Source: Uranotaenia lowii (Eukaryota; Arthropoda; Insecta; Diptera; Culicidae). Taken from it: a stretch of DNA of 64,000 nucleotides. The position numbers and the translations under genes were made by a program. Below are positions 22,640 through 35,009 of this stretch, piece after piece (the stretch's first letter is position 1; the number at the start of each line of letters is the position of its first letter). A model generated the notes under the pieces. The model was given only the letters and a program-made list of their open reading frames with translations, did not search any database and was not told the DNA's origin. The DNA is taken from positions 355,884,591-355,948,590 of the forward strand of contig NC_073693.1 in NCBI RefSeq assembly GCF_029784155.1. The letters are read 5' to 3'.

Positions 22640-24330
22640 TGACAGACTGTCCAATTTCAAAAAATTAATGATATTTTTGTTTCCTTCGTGGTTTCAATAT
22701 TTTCTTCAAGTAGCATAATTTTCTTCGTTGTTTATTCTGGGGAAAACCGACGTCTGGCTGCCTCTGAGCAATGTTTGTAAATGTTCTCAGTAAAACAAAT
22801 TTAAAAAAGCTCATGACGAAATTCCCGACTCAGCCAAACGTGTATGATGCGACAAATTAAGCACGATTTCGAATTGGTGGGAGGGTGGAAGATTCGTCGA
22901 GGGGGCGGAAAAAATAGCTTCGGATCCAAAGATAGCGCAAAACAATTTAATTAAACGTTATTGGAAGCACCGCTACACCCTAAGGGGGAAAAAGAACAGA
23001 AGGGACACATGCACGGAGGAACGTCACAGTCGAGAAGGAATCGATAGAACAAATTGAAATTCGCAAAAGTCTACCAAACATTGGCGACCGTGACATCCCG
23101 AAAGCGCTCTTCTGGTCGATGATCAACGATGAAACAAATTATCGAATTGGGGAATTGAGAAAAAAAAATATTTCGATCGTACACATCCCTATTTGCAGAA
23201 ACCATTCGCCAATCGAAATTGGTTTGTGGGAAAATTTGGTCCGTCTGCAGCGCTTTTTTTCGGTAGAAATTGGTGGGTGGATAAAAATCACCCTCGGCTA
23301 ATGAGAAAATTAATTGATTTCGGAGCTGCAGTTAAAGACTTTAACGAAAAAATCTCTGTGGTTCCCCCAATTGTTATCGGACTATCGTTTTCAATCTGGA
23401 TTCCTATTTATTTTTCCTTTTTCTCAAGTCTGATGATATTGTTTATTTTTAGACAATTTGTATCAACTTCTTGGAAGAAATTCCTCCGGAAAAACAAAAC
23501 AGAATTGGAGCTTTCCGGAACTTTCCCAGGGAGGGCAACATTCGACGGAAGCTGTCTAGACACAGGAAAATTCTGTTTTGTTCTTGCTCTCAGAAAAGTG
23601 AAAAGTCAAACGAAAGTTTAATTATTCCTAGACCGAACTTTGCATTTAACTGAAGAGGGAGCAGCATGTTTACGTAATTTTACTTGCTTCTTGTGCTCTG
23701 TGCGTTCGCCAAACGAAGAGAGGATCAAAAGCTTTCGGTGTGGAAAGTAAATCCGATTCTGGGTTTTCCTTGCTTTGCGAAAGACGACGGCCCATCAAAT
23801 TGAAACAAAGCACAAGCAAGCATTTTCCAGCACTGTAGCATTTTCACAAATAACGTCAACAACATCAGTAGCACCAGTGTCGGAAATAGATGCGGATAAA
23901 TCTTTGAAGTTTGCGCTTGATTGAAATTTATGATAGCTGGCTGCTGCTTCTTCTTCCCATTCAGGGTCCAGTTCGAAGCTTCGGTGCAGTAGGAAGAAAC
24001 GATCTCTCTCGGTTTCTGGAAGGTTTATTGCCGGTCACCCCGGTTTGAAGGAATGCCCCGTATCTGATTTCTTGCACCTCGGGCTAGACAGTGTTGATGT
24101 CGAAGATTTAGGAGGAAATTCTTGTTACATTTTCTGTTGTTCTGATATTCAATTCAAAATAGTTAATTAATTACCACAAGCGAGATACGAAAAATGGATT
24201 TGAAAATTTTCATTCACAGTCAGCTGTGCGTTGAAGAAAAAAATTTATATGATCGAATCAGTATTTAAAAATCCATACTTCCATCGCTCATAAGAAGGTT
24301 TTGATGAAATTTAGGAGGGCATCAACATTT
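22640..24330. other. Duplicated single-copy block 5 (left)
   Basis: Matches the reverse complement of about 48,430-49,955. Frames such as 23,119-23,301 and 23,193-23,621 correspond to frames in the partner, but single-base indels break them differently in each copy. For example, the frame beginning MINDETNYRIGEL diverges after residue 13. That pattern is non-coding. Landmarks include CGAAAGCGCTCTTCTGGTCG (23,099). Confidence 0.7.
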
Positions 24331-25120
24331 TGTCAGACAAAAAGAATTAAAAAAAACTTCTAGCGTTACAAAATCCAACACTTCAAAAATGAGACAAAAT
24401 GAAGAAAAGAGTATCAAAATGAGACAAATACAATACTATAACGATATAAATATGTGACAAAAACGATTAAAAACTATACAGAATGGTGAAACAAAAAAAA
24501 AAAAAAAACAAACCAACAAAAGAGACATTTTTGACATAAAACTGCACAAAATGGAAAAGAAATAAAACAAAATTGCAAAATCTACAAGATGCTTAAAAAT
24601 ATCATAAATTAAAGAATGACTTATTTTACAATATGACGAAATAAAAAAAAGACAACAATGTGGTGAAATCCAGAACAAATGATATTGAAGAGAGATAAAA
24701 CTGAAATAAAACTGAGAAAGTAAAACGACAAAAATTAAAAAGAGACAAAACTGACCAGAAAATGAGTCAAAACAACAAAAACTTTAAACAAGTGACAAAT
24801 TATCAAAAATGAGAAAACAATATATAAAACGAAAAATAAACATATACAAGTGAGATTTAGCTGAGGTCAAAATAAGACAAGACTTAAGAAATTGAAAACA
24901 ATAAAAAGAATGAAACAAAAACGAGACAAAAGTCTCACAAAATTAAAGCACAAATTCAAAAAGGCAAGAAAAAAAAAGACAAGAAAAAAGACAAGAATAA
25001 AAAAGCCAAGAAAAAAAGACACGAAATAAAGACAAGAAAAAAAGAAAAGAAAAAAAGAAATGAAAATAGACAAAAAAAAGTAAAAATAAAAACAAAAAAA
25101 AAATAAAAAGAAAAACAAAA
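24331..25120 (+). repeat. Degenerate GAGACAAAA / AAGACAAGA repeat, inner edge of left arm
   Basis: Irregular A-rich units with GACAAAA, ending in (A)nGACAAGA. The complement (GTCTCATTTT, CTTGTCTTTT) fills 46,120-48,330 on the right, where it has been tandemly duplicated. Homology between the arms is last recognisable here. Confidence 0.75.
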
Positions 25121-28100
25121 AAAAATGAAATTAAAAAATAAAAATAAACAAAATAAATAAAAAATCAAATAAAAAGCAAATAGAAAAAAGGGAAAAACAA
25201 AATTTTAAAAAATATAAAAAAATAACAGAAAAAATCATGGAAATAATAAAAAAAAACATGCAAAAAATAAAAAACATGAAAAAAATAAAAAACATGAAAA
25301 AAAAATAAAAAACATGAAAAAAATAAAAAACATGAAAAAAAAATAAAAAACATAAAAATATTAAAAACAACATGAAAAAAACTAAAAAAAAAATTAAAAG
25401 AAAAAAAACATGAAAAAAAATACGAAAAAAATAAATAAAAAATTTGAAAAAAAATTTAGATAAAACATTTTAAAAAACATGAAAAATTTAAATTTTGATT
25501 AAAAAATAACATGAAAAAAATTTAAAAAGACATGAAAAAATAAAAAAAAAACGTGAAAAATTTTTAAAAAAATGAAAAAAATTTAAAAAAAACATGAGAA
25601 AAATAACATCAAACATGAAAAAACCTGGAAAAAACATGAAAAAATAAAAAAAAACGTGAAAAAAACATGAAAAATATAAAAAAAAACATGAAAATAATTG
25701 AAAAACATGAAAAAATAAAAAAACATGAAAAAAGTATAAAAAAACTTAAAAAATAAAATAAAAACATTTAAACAAAACCATGAAAAAAATAAATAAAAAT
25801 ATGAAAAAATAAAAATCATGAAAATAACAAAAAAAAACATGAAAAAAATAATAAAAACATGGAAAAAATTTAACAAAAATATGGGAAAAATAAAAAAAAA
25901 CATGAAAAAAACAAAAACATAAAAAAAATAAAAAGAAACATACAAATAAAATAAACATAAAAGTTTGAAAAATAAAAAAATGAAAATAAACATAAACATT
26001 TGAAAAATAAAAAAATGTAAATTAACAAAGACAAACTATGAAAAAACATGAGAAAAAAAAACCATAAAAAAATTAAAAAAAACATGATAAAACATAAAAA
26101 AGCATTGAAAAAATAGAAAAACACGCAAAAAATAAAAAAACACCACAAAAAAAATTAATGAAACACACGAAAAAAATAAAAAAATACTTTAAAAAAATAA
26201 AAAAAGAAAAAAAATAAAAAAAAACCTGAAAAGACATTTTAAAAAACTTAAAAAAATATAAAATGGTATGAAAAAAATCAAATAAAAAGAAAATAGAAAA
26301 AAGGGAAAAATAAAATTTAAAAAAATATAAAAAAAATAACAGAAAAAATCATGGAAATAATAAAAAAAACATGCAAAAAAAAAACATGAAAAAAATAAAA
26401 AACACGAAAAAAAATAAAAAACATGAAAATATTAAAAACAACATGAAAAAAACTAAAAAAAAATTAAAAGAAAAACATGAAAAAAAATATGAAAAAATGA
26501 ATAAAAAATTTGAAAAAAAAAAAATTAGATAAAACATTTTAAAAAACATGAAAAATTTAAATTTTGATTAAAAAATAACATGAAAAAAATTTAAAAAGAC
26601 ATGAAAAAATTAAAAAAAAACGTGAAAAAATTAAAAAAAAAATGAAAAAAATTTAAAAAAAAACATGAGAAAAATTACATAAAACATGAAAAAAATAAAA
26701 AAAACATGGAAAAAACATGAAAAAATAAAAAAAACGTGAAAAAAACATGAAAAATATAAAAAAAACATGAAAATAATTGAAAAACATGAAAAAATAAAAA
26801 AAACATAAAAAAAGTATAAAAAAACTTAAAAAAAAAACATTTGAAAAAAACATGAAAAAAATAAATAAAATACTTTAAAAAAATTAAAAAAGAAAAAAAA
26901 TAAAAAAAACCTGAAAAGACATTTTAAAAAACTTAAAAAAATATAAAATAGTATGAAAAAAAATTTAAAAAAAAACATGAAAAAGAAAATAATGATGAAA
27001 AAAATAAAAAAAAATATGAAAAAAAAAATTGAAAAAATTCAAAAAGATATGAAAAAATAAAAGACATTTAATAAAATGAAAACATGGAAAAATTAACAAA
27101 ACATGGAAAAATTAGAAAAACATGGAAAAAAATGAAAAATATAAAAAAAACCTGAAAAAATAAAAGAAACTTGAAACAAATAAAAACAACATGAAAAATT
27201 ACGGAAAAAATAAATAAAATTAAAAAATTAAAAAAAACATGAAAATGTTTTTGAAGAAATATGGAAAAGTAAAAAAGCCATGGAAAAATAGAAAAAAAAG
27301 AAAAAAAATAGAAAAACCTGAACAAAATTTAAAAAAACATGAGAAAAAAAACAAAAAAGTTATAAAAAAAACATTAAAAAAAAAAATTAAAAAAAAACAT
27401 TAAAAAAAAAATAAAAGAAAAAAAAACATAAAAAAAAACACAAAACACAAAAGAAAATCAAAAACAAAAAATTAAGAAAAAAACTTGACAAAAATAAAAT
27501 TAAAATTTAAAAAAAAAATAAAAAAATTAAATAATATGCAAAAAAAAAATATTTTTTTTTAATTTTAAAAAAAGTTAGAAAAAATTAAATAAAGAGAAAA
27601 TTTAACAAAAACAAATAAAATAAAAAAAATTAAAAAAAAAATTAAAATGAATAAAAACCAGAAAAAAAATTTAAAAAATAAAAAAAACAAAATTGGGAAA
27701 AGTTTAAAGGAAGAAAATAAAATTAAAAAAAATAAACAAAACAAACAAACAAAAAAAAAGATAAAAGAGAAAGAATAGTGATAAAAAGTATAAATAAAGT
27801 ATAAAAAAAACTTCATAAAAATAAACTAAACAAAATGAAATGTAATTAAAAAAAAATAAATTAAATAAAAAAAAATAAAAAATTAAATTAAAAAAAAATA
27901 AAAAATTAAGTTGAAAAAAAATAAAAAATTTAAAAAAATAAAATTTATAAAAGAATGAAAAAATAAAATAATATAGGAAAAAATAAAAAGAATAATTTAA
28001 AAAAAAAAAAAATTTAAGAATAAACAAGAACAAATTAAAAAAAATTTATGGAAAAAATAGAATAAAAAATTATTTAAAAATAAAAAAAAATAAATAATTA

Positions 28101-28233
28101 AAAAAAGTTTAAATAATTAAAAAGTAAAAAATAAAGAAAATAAAAAAAAAATTAAATGGAAAACAAAAAATTAGAAAAAAATGAAAAAATAATAAAATAA
28201 AAGAAAATAAAAATAAAATTCGATCCAGATATA
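25121..28233 (+). repeat. Extreme A-rich low-complexity tract
   Basis: About 3.1 kb of almost pure A runs punctuated by ACATG, then by AATTAAA. Internal direct duplications are visible. The stretch around 25,190-25,740 recurs at about 26,300-26,820 (marker AAATCATGGAAATAATAAAA), and the AACCTGAAAAGACATTTT stretch at about 26,222 recurs at about 26,910. All frames are homopolymeric F, I or K products and no gene is present. Confidence 0.9.
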
Positions 28234-28261
28234 TGACAAAATAGTCTAAGCTATTTTGTCA
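28234..28261. repeat. Perfect TGACA-tipped hairpin at an A-to-T strand switch
   Basis: TGACAAAATAG, the loop TCTAAG, and CTATTTTGTCA form an 11-bp perfect stem. To the left the DNA is A-rich for 3 kb. Immediately right it is T-rich (28,262-28,350, TTCTTTTTTTCTCTTC). The hairpin thus sits at the polarity switch, as at the centre of the foldback-like element near 8,085. Confidence 0.8.
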
Positions 28262-28349
28262 AATTTCTGAGTCGATTTTTTTCAATATTCTTTTTTTCTC
28301 TTCTTTTCTAATTTGATCTATTTTTTATCAGATTTGTGTCTTTTTTCTC

Positions 28350-31290
28350 TTTGAATGATTTGAAGATTCAATTAAAGTACAAAAAAAAATGGTTGCCGAT
28401 GCCATATGTCATGAATGGAAATATGTATAAGATAAATAAAAAATCATTGATTTTCTTCTTGAGAAACATGGTTTTAACTGAATGATTAGCTTTTATTTTG
28501 AAAATTCAGCTGATAAATTATTTAATCTTCAAAACATGAAATGCAATGGAAATAAATGATAGTTTTTTTAAGTGATATTTTTATCACATTAAGAGCCGCA
28601 AATGAAAGTTTTTTAACGATTTCTTTAAAAAGTATCAGTACATTAATCATCTTTTTGAAATTATATTTTTAGAAGAGAATCCTGAAAATAATGATACTAA
28701 AATAGTTGGAAACATTACTTTCATAATTGTTGATACTCACGGTTTTTTTCGGATCTTTCCCGGATATTCGTTTCCTGGGATTCCGTTCCGGAACGCTTCT
28801 CGATGGGGAAAAACCAAAACCACATTGGTTTGTTTTGGTTTCTCTTTCCCTTTTGGTCGGTCATTTCGCATACTGAGAACAATAGCGTTTTGACCACCAA
28901 TGATCATCGATGATGATGACAACAATACAAATGTTGTCATCACACACGATCAACTTAGCCAACACAGCATGTGGTTCGGAGTAACCCAGCAGTGTTGGCA
29001 GTTTATTCTGAGAAGATATCTCAGAATCCAATAGGAAATAAGAACTGATTCTGAGTTTGCGAATCTGTTAGTTTTAAGCGACAAGATGATAATCGCTATA
29101 GAATTAAGTTATTGTATAAGGATTTGACGAAGGAAATAAATGATGTTGAACTCAATTTCAACACAAACCTGCGTGGTTTACTCATACTTCTGCAATAATT
29201 TTTTAAGGTTTTTCAAATTTAGGAGGTAGAAATTGATACAAGTTTTCAGAAATATTTCCCGGAGTTCTTCAAAAAGTTTTTTGCTCCAAATATCAACACG
29301 TTGCATCCTCGAATTTTATGCTGCTGCTGCAGCACACGTGGAGTTTCATTCTTGCGCCAGGAGAAGAAGTCCACACACACATCCTTTCGCTTCGCCCGAA
29401 TCTCACATCGCAAAAGGAATAATAAATCAATGATTGATGAATAATTTATCTTGCCTTTGTTCCCGGCGAAGATGACGTTAGATATAAATTGCTACTGGTG
29501 GTGGTGGTGGTGGGAAATTGGAAAAGTGTGGGGGTGGGTGGTGGAAACCTTCATCAAGGTTAGGAGCCAGCATCAGCGGTTGTTTGTTGTCTGTTGACTG
29601 CAAAAGCTGCAAGTTATCGCTCTAACTCAGAGGAGGTCCTACTACCTACTCCGTTTCTTTCACCATTGTTTGTTCTTTGCATCTCTTCGTTGAATCGTTT
29701 TTCCACAATGTTCCGCACTCTTGCAGCTGGAAAACTTCTATTGGTTTCGAGGAAAATGTGTTGAAAATAGCTTTCCCGCTTCCACTATACACAGTAGTGG
29801 GTAGCTGCAGCCAAGTGTAGAAAACACGTGCTCAAATCGGGCAAAGGTATCCTCGGACAGCAGTCCTTTAACAGTCGCAAGATTTCAAGACCGTCACTTA
29901 AACCGTAGCAACTTTTCAAAGGAATAAATAGATCTCAGGGAACGAAACTCAAACAAAATTTCGAATGCGGTAGTAAATTTAAACAGTCTTAGTCAACTTT
30001 TGGTGTGATCACCCTTGCCCAACTTAATACCTCTCTTGCCTCTCTTGACTTTTTCCTTTCTCCAAAATACGAACTTGGCAAAAGTCAGGCGGGGCAGTTG
30101 CATTCGGGTGGAACTTCAAAGTCAACCTCTTTCCTCTGCTATGTGTACATATCGTAGTTACATACTTTAAAGTTCGGTTCATAAGTCAAGTGTATCGGTA
30201 ATCACTTGGGGAATTTTGCGGGAATCTTTTCCGGAAGCTGATGAATTATTGATGCTTGAGCAATCTTTTTTTGCTGTTTGTTGATTTTGTCTTTCAGCAA
30301 ACAGATGCTCAATTTACTGTTGCCTTAATCTCTTTTTATTATTCTACTCTTGTATTAAAGACTGTTTTTATTTTTCGTTGATCCTTTAGGCATCGTGATA
30401 AAAACCCAATGAAACGTGTTATTTTTTGTGTTTTTGTTCTTGTTGACAACACTTAATGATAAATTTCTGATAAGTTCAATTTTTAAAAATTCTGAAATTT
30501 ATTTTCTGAATCACATATGATACTTCGAAAGTCACGAAACCTTCCTTGAACTAGTGACCTTCACAACGAAATCGAGTTTAAATGTGATTTTAAATTTAAG
30601 GGTTTAGCATTTTTTTTTTCGTTGATTTAAGAGTAAGCCACCAGAGAGCTATTTTCTACTCCATTAGATTTAATTTTTGGGCGAAGTTTTGCTAAAAATT
30701 TGGAAGAATCTTTTGTTTTTCGAAGAAATAATATTTGAATTTCAGTGATAAGACCCTTAAACTTTTTGATAGTTTTCTATTGGTAATGGAGATGGTAGGA
30801 ATTTCATTGAAAAATCTTGTGAAATCGAGACATTCTTAGTCCTTACTTCAAAAAATCTTTAACCTCTTCTTCTTTTCTTCTTCTTCTTTTTATTTTACGA
30901 ACATAGCCCAAATATGTAAGCATCCTGGTAAATGATAAGACTTGCGTCCTTCATTTTTCTCTTCAACGTAAGCTCTGTTACATAAAACATGTATAGAAAA
31001 GATAACTACGGCCAGGCCAAGCATGTGGTAAATAACGCAAAAGATTCTAGAAAAAAAGAAGGAATAAAGTGTGGAGTTCCCTACCAAACGTTTCATATGG
31101 ATTACTTATACATTTACAACAAAATTCGAAAATTGCTTCACCAATCTCATTACAAAGCGATGGAAAAATAATTTTGAGGGAGAGGGCGTTTACTAGAATG
31201 TTATTTATTGTTCAAAAAGTTCCGAAAAGTCGTAGAAAAACTCGATATTTCGAAGAAATTAGATGCAGGTTGAAATCACAAAAAACACAA
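28350..31290. other. Unique spacer sequence, no gene recognised
   Basis: About 2.9 kb of mixed-composition DNA without tandem arrays. GC-richer patches occur at 28,740-28,960, 29,300-29,600 and 29,990-30,270. A short GGT-type microsatellite lies at 29,494-29,512. Pyrimidine tracts are common (30,862-30,895). No frame longer than 87 codons and no domain is visible. It could be intronic or intergenic. Confidence 0.5.
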
Positions 31291-31291
31291 T

Positions 31292-32912
31292 TTGGAAGTA
31301 CAAACCCCCTGAAAGGGGCAGTATTTGATTGAAAGTACAAACCCCCTGAGAGGGACAGTACTTGAATGAAAGTACAAACCTCCTGAAAGAGGCAGCACTT
31401 GAATAGAGGTACAAACCCCTTAAGAGGGGCAGTACTCGCATGGAGGTAGAAACCCTTGAGAGGAACAGTACATGGATGGAAGCACAATTTCCCTGAGAGA
31501 AGCAGTACTCGAACGGAGGTACAGGCCCCCTAAGAGGGGCAGTACTTGAATAAATATACAAACCGCCTTAAAGAGGCAGTATTTGAATAGAGGTACAAAC
31601 CCCCTGAGAGGGTCAGTAATTGAATAAATGCGCAAACCCCCCCGAGAGAATGGAGGTACAAACCTTCTGAGAGGGGCAGTACTTGAATGAAAGTACAAAT
31701 CTCCTGAGAGGGGCAGTACTTAAATTTAAGAACAAACCCCCTGGAAGGGGCAGTACACGAATAGAGGTTCAAACCCCCTGAGAGGGTCAGTGCTTGAATA
31801 AAAGTACAAACCCCTGAGAAGGGCAGTTCCTGGATGGAAGTGCAAACGTCCTTAGAGGGGCAGTACTTGAATAAAAGTACAAACCCCCTGAGAGGGGCAG
31901 TATTCGAATGGAGGTACAAATCCCCTGAGAAGGACAGTACCTGGATGGAAGTACAACTCCCCTGAGAAGGGCTTTACTCGCTGTTCAGACTCCCTGAAAG
32001 CGTCAGTACTTGAATAAAAGTACAAACCCCCTGAGAAGGGCAGTACCTGGATGGAAGTGCAAACGTCCTTAGAGGGGCAGTACTTTAATAAAAGTACAAA
32101 CCCCCTGAGAGGGGCAGTATTCGAATGGAGGTTCAAACCCCCTGAGAAGGGCAGTGCTTGAATAAAAGTACAAACCCTCTGAGAGGAGCAGTACTTGAAT
32201 AAAGGTAAAAACCCCCTGAGCGGGGTAATACTTGAATGAAAGTGCAAACGCCCTGAGATGGACAGTACTTGAATAAAAGTACAAACCCCCTGAGAGGGAC
32301 AGTACTTGAATGAAAGTGCAAACCTCCTGAGAGGGGCAGTACTTGAATGAAAGTGCAAACATCCTGGAAGGGGCAGTACTTGAATAAAAGTACAACCTTG
32401 AGATGGGCAGTGCTTGAATAAAAGCGTAAACCCCCCCCCCCCCCAGAGAATGTAGGTACAAACCTTCTGAGAGGGGCAGTACTTGAATGAAAGAACAAAT
32501 CTCCTTAGAGGGGCGGTGTTCGAATAGAAGTACAAACCCCCAGACAAGGACAGTACCTGGATGAAAGTGCAAACGCCCTGAGAGGAGCAATACTTGAATG
32601 AAAGCGAAAACCTCCTGAGAGGGACAGTGCTTGGATAAAAGTACAAACCCCCTGAGAGGAGCAGCACTTGAATAAGAGTACAAACCTCCTGAGAGGGGCA
32701 ATACTTGAATGAAAGTGCAAACCCCCTGAAAGAGGCAGTGCTTGAATAAAAGTACAAATCCCCTGAGAAGAACAGTACTTGAATGAAGGTAAAAACCCTC
32801 TGAGAGGGGCAGTACTTGAATAAAAGTACAAACCTCTTGAGAGTGGCAGTACTTGAATGGAGGTACAAACCCCTTGAGAGGGGCAATACTTGAATAAAAG
32901 TGCAAACCCCTA
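31292..32912 (+). repeat. 37-bp minisatellite of paired hairpins
   Basis: About 44 units with consensus CCCCTGAGAGGGG, CA, GTACTTGAATAAAAGTAC, AAAC. Each unit holds two short inverted repeats: CCCCT/AGGGG around GAG, and GTACTT/AAGTAC around GAATAA, so 31 of 37 bases are in potential stems or loops. Unit variants form a higher-order pattern: one six-unit stretch repeats after about 217 bp (marker CTGGATGGAAGTGCAAACG at 31,830 and 32,047), and a poly-C variant occurs at 31,636 and 32,429. Minus-strand frames up to 364 codons arise because the unit lacks stops in three frames. Confidence 0.95.
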
Positions 32913-33470
32913 GAATATGAAGCTCTGAAATGCTGGAACTGATCACTGTGAGGATTTCTTAAAAACTCTGGAAAGCAACTTTTAGTCCCTGTGAAGATAG
33001 TGAACTGTTTTAATTTCCTGGAAGGATGACAAAACAAAAAGCTCTGGGAAGATTGATTCATCTGTGTCTAGATCTTATAGAAGCATAATTGGGCATAATA
33101 ATCTGTAAAAATTTCCTAGCAGAAAAGTATGGAGGATGATAGTAACTCTTGTGTGAGAATGCAGCCCACCCTTAGTGCTTATGAAAATTAAAATTTACAA
33201 AAAATTAAGAAAAGGGATTTAGTATTAGGAAAATTATCTACAGATATATAAAAGGCTTGTTGTGCGCCTATCAGGGGCCACCGTTTGCAGCATGGGAAAC
33301 GTGTTTAATATGGAGTTTCACGTGGAGTATTTATCATTCCATGCTTAAATTTGAAGCCATGTTAACGATGGGTATTCCGTCGAAATAATGTGTCACCATT
33401 CAAAGAACGTTTGATTTAATTAACTTTCGTTTTTCGCAATGATTGATAGAATGCTTGAGCTTTATCTGAA
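32913..33470. other. Unique sequence between minisatellite and repeat cluster
   Basis: AT-rich DNA with no recognised gene. The junction after the last 37-bp unit is abrupt (CCCCTAGAATATGAAGC). Confidence 0.4.
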
Positions 33471-33479
33471 TTTCTAAAT

Positions 33480-34320
33480 CTGGATTTCTGTCTGTCTGTC
33501 TGTTCCCTATATACTCGAACACTACTGGACGGATTTACGTGAAACTTGGCAGGTGGAGATATTGGAGGCCGGGAAAGGTTCCTATTATGTTTTGAGACCA
33601 CTCCCCTTATCAGAAAGGTGGTCTCCCGAACAATAGACAAATGATGAAATGCTATCCCAGTTGGAAAGTGCCACCCAACTTTCAAGGAAAAATAACCAAT
33701 TTCGACGATACAATCGTATTAAACAGGTTACTTTTCCTACAGGGAATTTTTAGTCAAATTTTACAAGGTTCTCAATACCGACGATAGGTGGCAAAATTAA
33801 ACAGAAAACGATCGGATCCACGTTCTAAGTGTCATGTCAATGATATTAGTGGTACCACTCCCTCCTTCTAGTGGGGAGATAGGAAAGGGAAAGGAACTCC
33901 TTTACAATTTCTTACATAGCTTGAGAACTTATCATGTAAATGGAAACAAATTTGATATGGGAGAGCAAGATACGAGGCAGAGATATATGGTTATTTGAAA
34001 ACCCTTCATTATTCCATTGGAGATATACACAGCAAAAATTATTTCCTGTAAAATTACGCGAATGTCCTGTAACAAAAAGGAGCAGGACATTAACCGTAAT
34101 TTTACAGGTCGAAAAACAAATTACGTACATTTAATTTTTAGTGTACAACTTTTTTACAGGACAATTGCTGTAATAATAAATTAATCTTCGTTAACTTTTA
34201 AGGAAAACAATTTAAAATTACAGGTTTTGTTAATTACAGGTTGATTTATTTTAAAGGTTGTAGTTTCAGTGACACGTAATAGTCAAAATTTTTCGATGAC
34301 AATTCTTTGCAGAACTCAAG
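33480..34320. mobile_element. Interspersed-repeat remnant with CTGTCTGTCTGT lead
   Basis: Begins with CTGTCTGTCTGTCTG at 33,489, followed by TACTGGACGGATTTACGTGA and GGCCGGGAAAGGTTCC. From general familiarity this phrase order is common in mosquito interspersed repeats. A related piece (ACCAAATTTGATATGAGACAG... and GGGAAGAGGAAAGGG) recurs at about 35,470-35,580, matching 33,870-33,975. The class of element is uncertain and no coding capacity is seen. Confidence 0.4.
34045..34108. repeat. 64-nt hairpin with 14 + 9 bp stem
   Basis: CCTGTAAAATTACG (34,045) pairs exactly with CGTAATTTTACAGG (34,095). Inside it AATGTCCTG pairs with CAGGACATT around a 13-nt loop, separated from the outer stem by a 2/3-nt internal loop. 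ACAGG/CCTGT words recur to 34,245. It has pre-miRNA-like dimensions but could equally be a small MITE core. No conservation data are available. Confidence 0.6.
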
Positions 34321-34334
34321 GACTTATCTAAGAA

Positions 34335-34560
34335 ATGAATGCCGCAGCCCGTGGCGTAGATGATGGCCTTCAAGTCCTCTAATCCAACAATCATGAGATC
34401 GAATCCTGGTCACAGCATACAGAGTACACTTTTTATGGTTTGTTGGTTTTAGAGTTTGTAAGCTGCTAGCCATCATATCCTCGGAAGATGTACGCTTCAA
34501 AGTTAAGTAAAAGGGATCTCTTCGAGGAAACATCAAGTTTCGTTGGTGTATGTGTTTGAG
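34335..34560 (+). mobile_element. tRNA-derived SINE-like element
   Basis: GCCCGTGGCGTAGATGATGG resembles a tRNA 5' half with A box. GAGATCGAATCCTGGTCAC, about 40 bp on, resembles a B box and T arm. The body then runs through CGGAAGATGTACGCTTC to a T-rich tail (34,555-34,575). The layout fits a Pol III-transcribed SINE. Some changes from a canonical B box suggest decay. No target duplication was determined. Confidence 0.5.
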
Positions 34561-35009
34561 TTTGTTTTAAAAATCAAATTTCACAAAGAAAAGGATAAGG
34601 GCCCGAGGAAATATTCTATTTTTATTTGAGGCACCACTCTTTTTCCAATGAGTACGATGGTGGGATCTGAACTCAGATTGGGAGAAAGCGCTTCGAAGAG
34701 CTGCTCACGCACACCTTTTGAATGACACAGAAACACATGCATACTCGCGGATATTCACTGCCATTTTCTAGTGGCACTCACGAGCAGAGGTGCCAAGTCT
34801 GATTTTCGGAAGACCGTCCCAATTTTTTGATTTTTTTCCTGAATCATGCTGATTTTTGAAAAATTATCTTTAAAAATTTACTGAATGGTCCTGATTTTCA
34901 AAAAAAGTATTCTAAATTGTATTTGAATTTATAGTTTAATTATCAGGATATCGAACAAATCTGTTATAAAATAGTTTAATCGATTATAATCTTCGATTCA
35001 ATTGATGTT

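Larger units (their letters stand above)
565..25100 (+). repeat. Left arm of a ~25 kb inverted segmental duplication
   Basis: Single-copy blocks in this arm recur in mirrored order and reverse orientation in 46,040-61,205. Block pairs sit at 587-1,745, 2,939-3,780, 12,089-13,351, 14,280-15,285 and 22,640-24,330. In the 13 kb block I counted about 8 differences in about 285 aligned bases, and 8 in 189 bases in the 1.2 kb block. The left arm is about 9 kb longer because of insertions at 6.0-12.1, 13.35-14.28, 16.1-18.75 and 19.56-22.14 kb. Homology starts abruptly near 565 and fades into A-rich DNA near 25.1 kb. Identity was judged by eye, not by alignment software. Confidence 0.9.

Noticed and set aside
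23119..23653. Overlapping frames resembling a small protein with a partner at 48,944-49,498
   Set aside because: Single-base indels shift the frames differently in each arm, which indicates non-coding sequence.
27565..28033. Phenylalanine/isoleucine-rich frames suggesting membrane proteins
   Set aside because: They are translations of poly-T on the complement of an A-rich tract and carry no information beyond composition.
31292..32912. CRISPR array (37-bp periodic unit)
   Set aside because: There are no unique spacers: the full 37 bp is repeated head to tail, and the surrounding DNA is eukaryotic in character.
31852..32946. Reverse frame of 364 codons with a 37-residue repeat, at first resembling a repeat protein
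   Set aside because: 37 bp is not a multiple of 3, and the same peptide pattern appears in three overlapping frames, so it is a minisatellite lacking stop codons, not a gene.
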